Positions 1-7,691 of a stretch of DNA of 64,000 nucleotides are shown piece by piece. Made by a program: the position numbers and the translations under genes. The notes under the pieces are model-generated. The model was not told where the DNA came from. It ran no database searches and saw only the letters and a list, made by a program, of their open reading frames with translations. The stretch is taken from positions 372,001 to 436,000 of the forward strand of contig NZ_KB894572.1 in NCBI RefSeq assembly GCF_000374525.1, written 5' to 3'. Numbering within the stretch: position 1 is the stretch's first letter; each line of letters begins with the position of its first letter. This DNA is from Amorphus coralli DSM 19760 (GTDB taxonomy: Bacteria > Pseudomonadota > Alphaproteobacteria > Rhizobiales > Amorphaceae).

Positions 1-2084
1 ACCGACGGTTCCATCAGGTCGAACATCGCCTCGAACTCACGCACCATGGCGTCGGGATCCGTGGGGGCCCGTGTGCCCGCGTGGTCGGCAATCGCGGAGA
101 GGAGCGCATCGAACCCCTCGCCGGGGGTTTCGGTCCGCAGGATCGGCATCATCTCCGCGAGCCTGGCCTCCGAGGCGGCCAGCGTTTCCCGGGCGCTGGC
201 CACCTGGTCGGCGTCCAGACCTTCCGCCTCCATCCGGGCGAACTGGTCGGCGAGCTTCTCGGGGGCGATGATCGCGCGCGCCTCCGTCAACATCTCCGAA
301 AGCCCGGCGCTCTCCATGCGGCCGGCGGCTTCGCGGATCTCCTTGCGGGCGGAGAAGAAGGGCCGTGCTTCCGGCAGGTCGAGCGCCCGGGCCCTGGCCC
401 GCTCGAACTGTTCCTCCGGCGGGCCGGCGTGCATGGCCGGATCGTCGAAGACCGCGCCGGTAACCACGTCCCTGGCGGACGCCATGGCAGCGTGCACCTC
501 GGCCTGTTGTTCCGGCGAACGCTCCGCCAGGGTCGGCATCTGCTCGAGCAACGCGTCGAGCTGCGACAGCACGCCGGCGCGGTCGGGCTCCTGGATGTCT
601 ATCTGGCCGAGGGCACCGGCATAGGCCGGGTCGGCCTTCGTGTCGGGTGCGATGTCGTAGAGGCTGGGAAGGGCGTCCAGGCTCGCCATGCCGCTCTTGG
701 CGATCATGTCCTTCCGGAGCTCTTCCATCTCCACCATGACGGTATCGGCGAACTTCTTCTGCTCGGCGAGATCGTCGAGGAGCTCCGCGAAGTCGGCTTC
801 GCCCCGCTCCATCTCCTCTTTCGTCGGCACCGCGATGGGCGGGATCTTCGGCATCGGCAGGGTCGGCACCAGCGCTGCTGGCAAGCCCTGGCTCTCGTGC
901 TGCTTGCGGATCTGGAAGGCCTGGGCGTCGGAAAACGCCTTCATGTGGCGCTCGAAGGACTCCAGCTTGCGCTGGCGCCGCGCCGCCTTCACCGCCGGGT
1001 CGATCGCCGGCGAGAGCTGATAGTCGGACAGAAGATGCCGGGCCTTGGTCTTCGGATCGCGGCGCAGCGCGTAGACCTCGGAATAGTGCTCGGCGGGGCG
1101 CGGCGGATCGCTCATCCGCTCGTACGCAATCATCACGTCGGCGATGTCGTCGCCCTCGATGTCCTCGACCTGGATCGAGCCGCGGAAGGCAACGAGGCCC
1201 TTGTTGACGGAGCCGAAGATCCAGACCGTGTCGAGCTTCATCGTGAGCTCGCGCAGCCCGGCGGGCTCGGACGTCTTGTTGACGAAGGCGCGGGCGCGGA
1301 TGCCGGGCAGGCGCGAGCGCACCTTCGGATGGCTCGACGACATGCCGGCGACCCGGATTTCCTCGTCGCCAGCCCAGAACCCGTCGAGCTGCTGGTCGGC
1401 CGGCGCGGTCAGAAAGTAGCGGGTGTCGAAGTCGGCCGGATAGCCCGGGAAGTGGGTCTTCATGTAGGCGCGGTCATAGGTGCCGAGATAGCGCTTGCGC
1501 CAGGGTGCGTCCGGCGGGTAGGGGCCGAACCACGCCGGCGGCGGCGCGTCCTCGATATGCAGGATCGGATTGTTCGGATCCTCCAGGTTCGGGAGCGACG
1601 CCTTGTGCCCCGCCTCGAACAGGTGGCGGGCGCCGGCCCCGCGGCCGAGCGGATTCGCGGCCACACCCTCGCCGCCATAGGCGCGCTGGGGGGTGAGCGG
1701 CATCGTGTTGAACTTGAGCGGATCCGAGAAGACCGGCCCGTGATTGCCGCGCACCCAGGTCCGGTTGCCAATCACCAGCAGGCGCTTGGATACGGGTCCC
1801 ACGGAGACGGAGACCGTCATCCGGTCCACGGGGTGACCGTCCGGCGGAATGGCGCTGCCGCCGACGATGAGCTCGCCGTTCGGCTTGGGCGCGCCGAGGT
1901 CGAGGATCGAGCCGGGGGGAAGCTGCTCGGCCGCCATCGGCCAGAGCCCCATCTCCATCAGGAGATAGTCGGGCTCCAGCAGGTCGAAGAGGCCGAGCGC
2001 GGTCACCGTGAAGATGGCGCCGCCGTCGTGCGGCGTCGATTTGGTCAGAATGCCGAGCCGCATGGGCTTGATGATGCCAGGCAC
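1..2084 (-). CDS. DUF2169 domain protein, T6SS-associated (C-terminus cut by window edge)
   Basis: An open frame of 694 codons runs off the left edge, so the C-terminus is missing. I start it at GTG 2084, which begins V-P-G-I-I-K-P; the first in-frame ATG is at 2063. The first 300 or so residues look like DUF2169: KPMRLGILTK near the start, then VIGNRTWVRGNHGP, MPLTPQRAYGGEG and NPLGRG in the usual order. The rest is Ala/Glu-rich and probably helical, with no repeats visible. DUF2169 proteins are typically encoded beside T6SS spike and effector genes and are thought to help load effectors; that role is family knowledge. The gene diverges from the tss operon, so vgrG or PAAR genes may lie just left of the window. 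Confidence 0.82.
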   Translation of the reverse strand, partial: MPGIIKPMRLGILTKSTPHDGGAIFTVTALGLFDLLEPDYLLMEMGLWPMAAEQLPPGSILDLGAPKPNGELIVGGSAIPPDGHPVDRMTVSVSVGPVSKRLLVIGNRTWVRGNHGPVFSDPLKFNTMPLTPQRAYGGEGVAANPLGRGAGARHLFEAGHKASLPNLEDPNNPILHIEDAPPPAWFGPYPPDAPWRKRYLGTYDRAYMKTHFPGYPADFDTRYFLTAPADQQLDGFWAGDEEIRVAGMSSSHPKVRSRLPGIRARAFVNKTSEPAGLRELTMKLDTVWIFGSVNKGLVAFRGSIQVEDIEGDDIADVMIAYERMSDPPRPAEHYSEVYALRRDPKTKARHLLSDYQLSPAIDPAVKAARRQRKLESFERHMKAFSDAQAFQIRKQHESQGLPAALVPTLPMPKIPPIAVPTKEEMERGEADFAELLDDLAEQKKFADTVMVEMEELRKDMIAKSGMASLDALPSLYDIAPDTKADPAYAGALGQIDIQEPDRAGVLSQLDALLEQMPTLAERSPEQQAEVHAAMASARDVVTGAVFDDPAMHAGPPEEQFERARARALDLPEARPFFSARKEIREAAGRMESAGLSEMLTEARAIIAPEKLADQFARMEAEGLDADQVASARETLAASEARLAEMMPILRTETPGEGFDALLSAIADHAGTRAPTDPDAMVREFEAMFDLMEPS

Positions 2085-2407
2085 CGGGTCAGTTCTCCAC
2101 GAGCGGGTGAACGGACGGCCGCGCAGGCGGGCGGCCTGGGACGCGCGCACGCCTTCCAAGGCGCGCCTCGCATGGCCCCAGTCGTTCAGTTCGCAGCCGT
2201 CCCCGGGCGTGACTTAAGGCGAGTTGCGCGACAGGACCATGACGCCGGCTCAGCATCTCCGTGGTGCATGCAGGGAAGCGTGTGGAAAACGGCTCGTTAG
2301 CCAAACCGCCCGGAGTGTCGTCGAAACGGCAAACACGCTGTGCTAGGGGTCTTGAGCCGGTTCAGCGGAGGGGCACGCGCTGGAGCCGGCCGAGGCTTGG
2401 AGGACGA
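2085..2407. other. Divergent intergenic region, no gene seen
   Basis: These 323 bases separate the DUF2169 gene from the exported protein gene at 2408. Short open frames cross it on both strands, but their composition is Arg/Pro-rich and no recognisable protein appears. A Shine-Dalgarno-like GGAGGA sits just before ATG 2408. I could not pick a convincing -35/-10 pair, although promoters for both flanking genes should be here. Confidence 0.5.
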
Positions 2408-3031
2408 ATGACCATGCGCGCCGGAACCAGGGGGGTCTCCGTCGGACGCAGGCTGCCGGCGATCGCCATCGCCGCCGGCATGCTCGTAGGCGCCGGCCCG
2501 GCTGCTGCCGACTGGACCCTCACGTCCGACGGCAACGGCAGCTACACGCTGAAGGGCGAGGCGGACCGGGGCGACAGCCTGCAGGCCGAGTGCGCGCCCG
2601 GCGGCAAGCTGTCCTTCGCCTATATCCAGCCGGGCAACTGGGAGTCGGTGCTGGGCACGATCCCGATGACCCTGTGGACCAGCACCGACAGCGGCCCCAA
2701 GCACACGATGACGGTGACGGCGCGCCAGTTCGGCCAGAAGGGCGTCGCCTACACCAACGACAGCGACCTGGAGAGCATCTACACCGCGCTGCGCGACATG
2801 CGCGACGCAATGGTGACGATCCATCTCGGCATCGACGCCAAGAGCTACGGGGTGGCCTGGACCGATACTGCGTCGGCAAAGGACTCCACCAAGACGACGA
2901 GGAATTTCGCGCGGGGCTGCGGCATCGACATCGACAAGCTGCCGCCGGCGGAGCCGGCCGCAAGCGCCACCACAGCGTCCGGGGGCAAGCGGCTGCCGGC
3001 GCCGGACCTGTCGCCCGCCGACCTGCGTTGA
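2408..3031 (+). CDS. Uncharacterised exported protein next to tssA
   Basis: Protein of 207 residues starting at ATG 2408, preceded by a GGAGGA ribosome binding site; an upstream extension to 2261 has no such site and poor composition. Residues 1-34 form a signal peptide: basic start, hydrophobic AIAIAAGMLVGAG core, and AAA before Asp35. The mature part has two cysteines (about 62 and 171) that could form one disulfide, and ends in a Pro/Ala-rich tail. I do not recognise a family. It lies 150 bases upstream of tssA on the same strand. A periplasmic accessory role in secretion, for instance at the cell wall or in immunity, is possible but only inferred from position. Confidence 0.7.
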   Translation: MTMRAGTRGVSVGRRLPAIAIAAGMLVGAGPAAADWTLTSDGNGSYTLKGEADRGDSLQAECAPGGKLSFAYIQPGNWESVLGTIPMTLWTSTDSGPKHTMTVTARQFGQKGVAYTNDSDLESIYTALRDMRDAMVTIHLGIDAKSYGVAWTDTASAKDSTKTTRNFARGCGIDIDKLPPAEPAASATTASGGKRLPAPDLSPADLR

Positions 3032-3093
3032 TGCTTGTTCCGCAATGGAAAAATCGACCGAAAGCGGGATCGGCAAGGTTACATATCGCTAAT

Positions 3094-3122
3094 TTGTCAC
3101 GTCTCTCGGATTTAACGATATT
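3094..3122 (+). promoter_or_regulatory. Candidate sigma-70-like promoter of the tss operon
   Basis: TTGTCA (3094-3099) and GATATT (3117-3122) are separated by 17 bases and lie 60 bases before the tssA start. They match the consensus hexamers at five and four of six positions. The stretch around them is more AT-rich than its surroundings. Prediction from sequence only. Confidence 0.45.
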
Positions 3123-3181
3123 GGGAGACAACGGGGCCGCTGCCGGCACGGTTCGGCAGCGCGGGACGTGGGGAGCATATC

Positions 3182-4915
3182 GTGTCTGAGTGGCGCGAGC
3201 GTTTTGAGGATCCACGCGCCGCGATCGGTGGCGAGGCGATCTCTTCGGACGCACCGGCAGGATCGCCGGTGCGTGACGGCGAGGCGTTCTCCGCGCTCGA
3301 GGACGAGTTCCGCAAGCTGGAGACCGAAGGCCCGGCGGCCGTGCACTGGCCGGCGGTGCGCGACCGTGCGCTGTCCATCCTGCGCGACGAGGGCAAGGAC
3401 CTTTTGCCGGCCTGCTGGCTGGCCTATGCGCTGTTCCGGACCGAGGGCTATGCGGGCCTTGCCACCGGGCTGGTGATCATCGACGAGATGTGCAGGACCT
3501 ACTGGGACGAGCTGCAGCCGCCGCCCGCCCGGACCCGGGGCCGCGCGGGGGTGTTCGACTGGCTTTCCGAGCGGCTCGGTCCGCTGATCGACGGCCAGGC
3601 GCCGAAACCATCCGACGATCTCGCCGTGGCAACGGCCTTCGAGGCCGCGGATTCCATTGCCGCGATCCTCGACGACAAGCTCGTGCTGGAAACCACCATG
3701 TCGGTGCTGGTGCGCGCCCTGCGCGGGCATGCCAGTGCCGCCCGCGAACGGCTGGAAGCCGCCGATGCCGAGCGCCAGCGCGCGGCGGACGCGGCCGCGA
3801 CGCAGGCCGCCGCTGCGGAAGCCGCCGCGGCTTCGGCGAGCGATCCGGCGGCGGACGGGGAGGGAGAGCCTTCCGACGGGGCCGCCGCGCCGGGCGACGA
3901 CGCGCCGGCAAGTGCTGCCCCGGCTTCTTCCGCAACGCCCTCGCCCGCCACCCCGGCGCCCGCGCCCGCCGCTACGCCGGCACCGGCGGCGACCGCACCG
4001 GCCGCGGTGCCGGCGGTCGATCTCGCCTCTGGCGATGTGAACCGGGCCGTCTCGCAGGTTTCCGACGCGATGCGGGCGGTGGCGCGCATGCTGCGGCAGG
4101 CCTCCGTGTCCGATCCGCGCTCCTACACGCTGGTGCGCACCGCGATCTGGAGCCGCGTGGCCGAACTGCCCGAAGTGGACAATGGCCGCACGGCGCTGCC
4201 GGCGCCCGATACCGACAGCATCGCCTTCCTCGAGCAATCCTTCGCCGCCGGCTCCTACGCCGCGGTGGTGGAGCAGGCCGAAGAGATGCAGTCCGACAGC
4301 CCGTTCTGGCTGACGGCAAGCCGCTGGAGCGCCAGCGCGCTGCGCAAGCTGGGCGAGGACCATCAGGCTGCCGCGGACGCGGTGGAGGGGCAGACCGCCA
4401 TCTTCATGAAGCGCTTTTCCGAGGTCGCTTCGATGAGCTTTTCCAACGGCACGCCGTTCGCTGACGCCGACACCGTCACGTGGCTATCCGGCATGAATTC
4501 CGGCGGAGGCGAGGGCGATCCGACGGCGGAGGCGACGGTGCGCGCCAAGGCGCTGCTGGCCGGCGGCAAGGGCGCGGAAGCCATGGCGTTGCTGGCCGGC
4601 GAAGGCCGGCGCGCCGGCTCGGGCCGCGAACGCTTTTCCTGGCAACTCGCCCAGGCGACGCTGTGCCTGGAGGCCGGTCGGATCGCCGAGGCGGTGGCGC
4701 TCTCCGATCATCTGATCGGGCGGGCCGGTGCCGTCGACGTGGCGGACTGGGATCCGGAACTCATCGCGAGGGCGGCGGAGACGCGGCTGAAGGCGCTTCA
4801 GAGCGAGGCGGCGGCTTCGGTCTTCGCGGAAGAGGAACTTGCGCGTCGAAAGAGCGAGGCGCGCGTCGACCTGGTTCGGGTCGATGCGGCCCGCGCATTC
4901 GGCGTGGGAGTATGA
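3182..4915 (+). CDS. tssA: Type VI secretion protein TssA (ImpA_N plus VasJ-type C-terminus)
   Basis: TssA is the cytoplasmic T6SS component that primes the baseplate and tail or caps the distal sheath end. The 577-residue protein begins at GTG 3182 after a GGGGAG site. An ImpA_N domain covers roughly residues 10-135 (conserved WLAYALFRTEGYAGLATGL and TYWDELQPP). A very Ala/Pro-rich linker occupies about 195-280. A helical C-terminal domain follows and resembles the VasJ type. It is the first gene of the tss operon, 78 bases before tssB. The long AP-rich linker is the only unusual trait. Family assignment is firm; whether it is a priming or a capping TssA cannot be told here. Confidence 0.9.
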   Translation: MSEWRERFEDPRAAIGGEAISSDAPAGSPVRDGEAFSALEDEFRKLETEGPAAVHWPAVRDRALSILRDEGKDLLPACWLAYALFRTEGYAGLATGLVIIDEMCRTYWDELQPPPARTRGRAGVFDWLSERLGPLIDGQAPKPSDDLAVATAFEAADSIAAILDDKLVLETTMSVLVRALRGHASAARERLEAADAERQRAADAAATQAAAAEAAAASASDPAADGEGEPSDGAAAPGDDAPASAAPASSATPSPATPAPAPAATPAPAATAPAAVPAVDLASGDVNRAVSQVSDAMRAVARMLRQASVSDPRSYTLVRTAIWSRVAELPEVDNGRTALPAPDTDSIAFLEQSFAAGSYAAVVEQAEEMQSDSPFWLTASRWSASALRKLGEDHQAAADAVEGQTAIFMKRFSEVASMSFSNGTPFADADTVTWLSGMNSGGGEGDPTAEATVRAKALLAGGKGAEAMALLAGEGRRAGSGRERFSWQLAQATLCLEAGRIAEAVALSDHLIGRAGAVDVADWDPELIARAAETRLKALQSEAAASVFAEEELARRKSEARVDLVRVDAARAFGVGV

Positions 4916-4993
4916 ATTCGACTGGAATTGAAGCAGGATAACAGACGAGCTGGTGCTCGGCCCTGATGTCCGGGGTGGAAGGGGAAGCAGATC

Positions 4994-5527
4994 ATGTCCA
5001 AAGAATCGTCGGTTGCTCCGAAGGAGCGCGTGAACATCCGCTACAAGCCGGCCACCGGCAATGCGCGGGAAGAGGTCGAGCTTCCGCTGAAGCTCCTGAT
5101 GCTTGGCGACTACACCCTCAAGGGGGACGAGACGCCGATCGAGGATCGCAAGCTGTCCGATATCAACAAGGACAACTTCAACGATGTCATGCGCAGCTAT
5201 GACCTCTCGCTGGACGCCAACGTCGACAACAAGCTCGAGGAGCCGGCCGAAGGGGCCGAGCCGGAGCAGATGGCGGTGTCGCTGAAGTTCGAGACGCTCA
5301 AGGACTTCGAGCCGGAAAATGTCGCCCGCCAGGTGCCGGAGCTGAACCGGCTCCTGGAACTGCGCGAGGCGCTGGTGGCGCTGAAGGGGCCGCTCGGCAA
5401 TGTGCCGGCGTTCCGGAAGATGATCCAGGGCATGCTCGACGATTCCGACCAGCGCGAGAAGCTCCTCTCCGAGCTGACCGCGGTGACGGAAGCCAAGCGC
5501 GACGACGAGGGCGAGCCCTCGGCCTGA
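4994..5527 (+). CDS. tssB: Type VI secretion contractile sheath small subunit TssB (VipA)
   Basis: TssB pairs with TssC to build the contractile sheath around the Hcp tube. The 177-residue length is normal for the family. Recognisable TssB segments are RVNIRYKP, ELPLKLLMLGDYT, the IEDRKLSDINKDNF stretch, and the C-terminal LNRLLELREALVALKGPLGN. The start ATG 4994 follows GGGGAAG. It lies between tssA and tssC. A 9-bp-stem hairpin in the 131-base gap to tssC may tune relative expression or mRNA stability. Confidence 0.95.
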   Translation: MSKESSVAPKERVNIRYKPATGNAREEVELPLKLLMLGDYTLKGDETPIEDRKLSDINKDNFNDVMRSYDLSLDANVDNKLEEPAEGAEPEQMAVSLKFETLKDFEPENVARQVPELNRLLELREALVALKGPLGNVPAFRKMIQGMLDDSDQREKLLSELTAVTEAKRDDEGEPSA

Positions 5528-5539
5528 TCGAGCGGTGCT

Positions 5540-5566
5540 GCGCCGGCCGGATGCAGGGGCCGGCGC
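5540..5566 (+). other. Intercistronic hairpin between tssB and tssC
   Basis: GCGCCGGCC (5540-5548) and GGCCGGCGC (5558-5566) are perfect complements around a 9-base loop, just after the tssB stop. No T-run follows, so it is more likely an RNA-stability or processing element than a terminator. Confidence 0.55.
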
Positions 5567-5658
5567 CCCGACCTGGTACGCCGCGGTCCCCGGGCCGCAG
5601 GCGTGCGACGACCCATAGCCCGATTGGGCGGAACCGAAGTAACCGAGGGCTTTGAGCC

Positions 5659-7146
5659 ATGGCCGACACCGAACTTGAGAAGTCGCAGGCAGCGACCACC
5701 GAAGAAGCGACCGAGGGGTCCCTGCTCGACCAGATCCTGCAGGAAACCCGGATGGCGCCCGAGGACGACGGCTACGACGTCGCCAAGCAGGGCGTGGCGG
5801 CGCTGATCGCCGAGCTGGTCAAGCCCAGCCGGGCCGACGAGAAGGTCAACAACTCGGCCGTCGACCAGATGATCGCCGAGATCGACCGCAAGATGTCGTC
5901 GCAGCTCAACGCCATCATGCACGAGGAAAACTTCCAGAAGCTGGAATCGGCCTGGCGCGGCCTCAAGTTCGTCGTCGACCGGACCGACTTCCGGCAGAAC
6001 ATCCGCATCGAGATGCTGAACGCCTCGAAAGAGGATCTGCTGACCGACTTCGAGGATGCGCCGGAAACGGTGAAGGCGGGCCTCTACAAGCACGTCTACA
6101 CGGCCGAGTACGGCCAGTTCGGCGGCCAGCCCTTCGGCGCTGTCATCACCAATTACGACTTCGGCCCCGGGCCGCAGGACGTGAAGCTGATGCAGTACAC
6201 GGCCAGCGTCGGCGCCATGTCGCATGCCCCGGTGATCGGCGCGGTCTCGCCGCAGATGTTCGGCGTCGACAAGTTCGAGGAGCTGCCCAACCTCAAGGAT
6301 CTGGAGTCGATCTTTGAAGGTCCGAAATATGCCAAGTGGAAGAGCTTCCGGGAATCGGAGGACTCCCGCTATTTCGGCCTGACGCTGCCGCGCTTCCTGC
6401 TGCGTCTGCCGTATGGCCGCGAGACGGTGCCGGTGAAGAGCTTCGACTTCGAGGAGGATCCACACGGCGAGACGGAGAACTATCTCTGGGGCAACACGGC
6501 GTTTGCCTTCGCCACCCGCCTGACCGACTCCTTCGCCAAGTACCGCTGGTGCCCGAACATCATCGGTCCGCAGTCGGGCGGCGCGGTCGAGGATCTGCCG
6601 CTGCACAACTTCGAATCCATGGGGCAGCTGCAGACCAAGATCCCGACCGAGGTCCTGGTCTCCGACCGGCGCGAGTACGAGCTGGCCGAGCAGGGCTTCG
6701 CCTCGCTCACCATGCGCAAGGGCAGCGACAACGCCGCCTTCTTCTCCGCCAACTCGGTGCAGAAGCCGAAATATTTCGGCACCACGTCGGAAGGCAAGGA
6801 CGCCGAGCTCAACTACAAGCTCGGCACGCAGCTTCCCTACATGTTCGTGGTCTCGCGCCTCGCCCACTACGTGAAGGTGCTCCAGCGCGAGAATATCGGC
6901 AGCTGGAAGGATCGCAACGAGCTGCAGCAGGAGCTGTCGACCTGGCTGCGCCAGTATGTCTCCGACCAGGAGAACCCGTCGGCCGACGTGCGGTCGCGGC
7001 GGCCGCTGAAGAAGGCGGACATTGTGGTCGAGGACGTCGAGGGCGAGCCGGGCTGGTACCGGGTGAACATGGCGATCCAGCCGCACTTCAAGTACATGGG
7101 CGCCGATTTCACCCTGTCGCTGCACGGCAAGCTCGACAAGTCCTGA
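5659..7146 (+). CDS. tssC: Type VI secretion contractile sheath large subunit TssC (VipB)
   Basis: TssC is the large sheath subunit. The 495 residues match the usual family length and read as TssC throughout: LDQILQETRM near the N-terminus, LESAWRGLKFVVDRT, the ITNYDFGPGPQDVKLM region, PRFLLRLPYG, and the C-terminal NMAIQPHFKYMGADFTLSL. ATG 5659 is the start. In many T6SS loci hcp follows tssC; here the next gene is tssE after a 125-base gap that holds a strong hairpin. Confidence 0.96.
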   Translation: MADTELEKSQAATTEEATEGSLLDQILQETRMAPEDDGYDVAKQGVAALIAELVKPSRADEKVNNSAVDQMIAEIDRKMSSQLNAIMHEENFQKLESAWRGLKFVVDRTDFRQNIRIEMLNASKEDLLTDFEDAPETVKAGLYKHVYTAEYGQFGGQPFGAVITNYDFGPGPQDVKLMQYTASVGAMSHAPVIGAVSPQMFGVDKFEELPNLKDLESIFEGPKYAKWKSFRESEDSRYFGLTLPRFLLRLPYGRETVPVKSFDFEEDPHGETENYLWGNTAFAFATRLTDSFAKYRWCPNIIGPQSGGAVEDLPLHNFESMGQLQTKIPTEVLVSDRREYELAEQGFASLTMRKGSDNAAFFSANSVQKPKYFGTTSEGKDAELNYKLGTQLPYMFVVSRLAHYVKVLQRENIGSWKDRNELQQELSTWLRQYVSDQENPSADVRSRRPLKKADIVVEDVEGEPGWYRVNMAIQPHFKYMGADFTLSLHGKLDKS

Positions 7147-7167
7147 CGGGCTGCCCGCACTTTATAC

Positions 7168-7201
7168 CCGGACGCGCGCCGTGACCCCGACGCGCGTCCG
7201 G
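7168..7201 (+). other. Intercistronic hairpin between tssC and tssE
   Basis: An 11-bp perfect inverted repeat, CCGGACGCGCG (7168-7178) and CGCGCGTCCGG (7191-7201), with a 12-base loop. It lies 22 bases after the tssC stop and has no U-tract. It may protect the abundant tssB-tssC message or partly attenuate the downstream baseplate genes. Confidence 0.6.
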
Positions 7202-7271
7202 CGAACCATGCCGAAGAACGAGGCGCACCGGCCCTCCGGCCGGGCGCGTCTCCGTCTCACGGATTGCGAGT

Positions 7272-7691
7272 ATGCGTTACGAGTTTTCTCTCCTGGAACG
7301 GTTGGATGCGGTGGAAGGCGGACGAGCAATGCCGCGCCGCAGACCGGACCCCTCGGCCGTGGTCGAGAGCGTGATGGGAAACCTGTTGCGCGTCCTGAAC
7401 GCCCGCGAGGGCTGCTGTGAGACCCGGCCGGACTACGGGGTTCCCGATTTCAACTCCTTCATCGGGCTCTACCCCGACGCGTTGCCGGCGATCTCGCGGA
7501 CGGTGCGCGAGCAGATCGAGATGTTCGAGCCCCGCCTGACGGACGTGGACGTCAGCTTCGTCCCGAACCCGGACCAGCCGCTGGCGCTCAACTTCCACAT
7601 CGAGGCGCAGCTGTCGTCGGACGGCGAGCGCCGCAAGGTCTCCTTCGAGACCGTCTTCGCCGATGACGGCCGGGCCATGGTTCGCAGATGA
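7272..7691 (+). CDS. tssE: Type VI secretion baseplate protein TssE (gp25-like)
   Basis: TssE is the T4 gp25 homologue of the baseplate wedge, which starts sheath polymerisation. The 139-residue protein has the typical SLLERL start, the VMGNLLRVLNAREGCCETRP segment and YGVPDFN, followed by EPRLTDVDV. ATG 7272 is chosen because SLLERL is a conserved N-terminal feature; ATG 7329 would remove it. It overlaps tssF by 4 bases. Together with tssF, tssG and tssK it forms the baseplate set. Confidence 0.93.
   Translation: MRYEFSLLERLDAVEGGRAMPRRRPDPSAVVESVMGNLLRVLNAREGCCETRPDYGVPDFNSFIGLYPDALPAISRTVREQIEMFEPRLTDVDVSFVPNPDQPLALNFHIEAQLSSDGERRKVSFETVFADDGRAMVRR

Noticed and set aside
81-2300. Open frame of 739 codons on the plus strand
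   Set aside because: Antisense to the DUF2169 gene, with biased composition and no motif; the minus frame reads as a known family.
2089-2304. Possible 71-residue gene upstream of and overlapping the DUF2169 gene start region
   Set aside because: No family resemblance, Arg/Pro-rich, no ribosome binding site seen; probably chance in GC-rich DNA.
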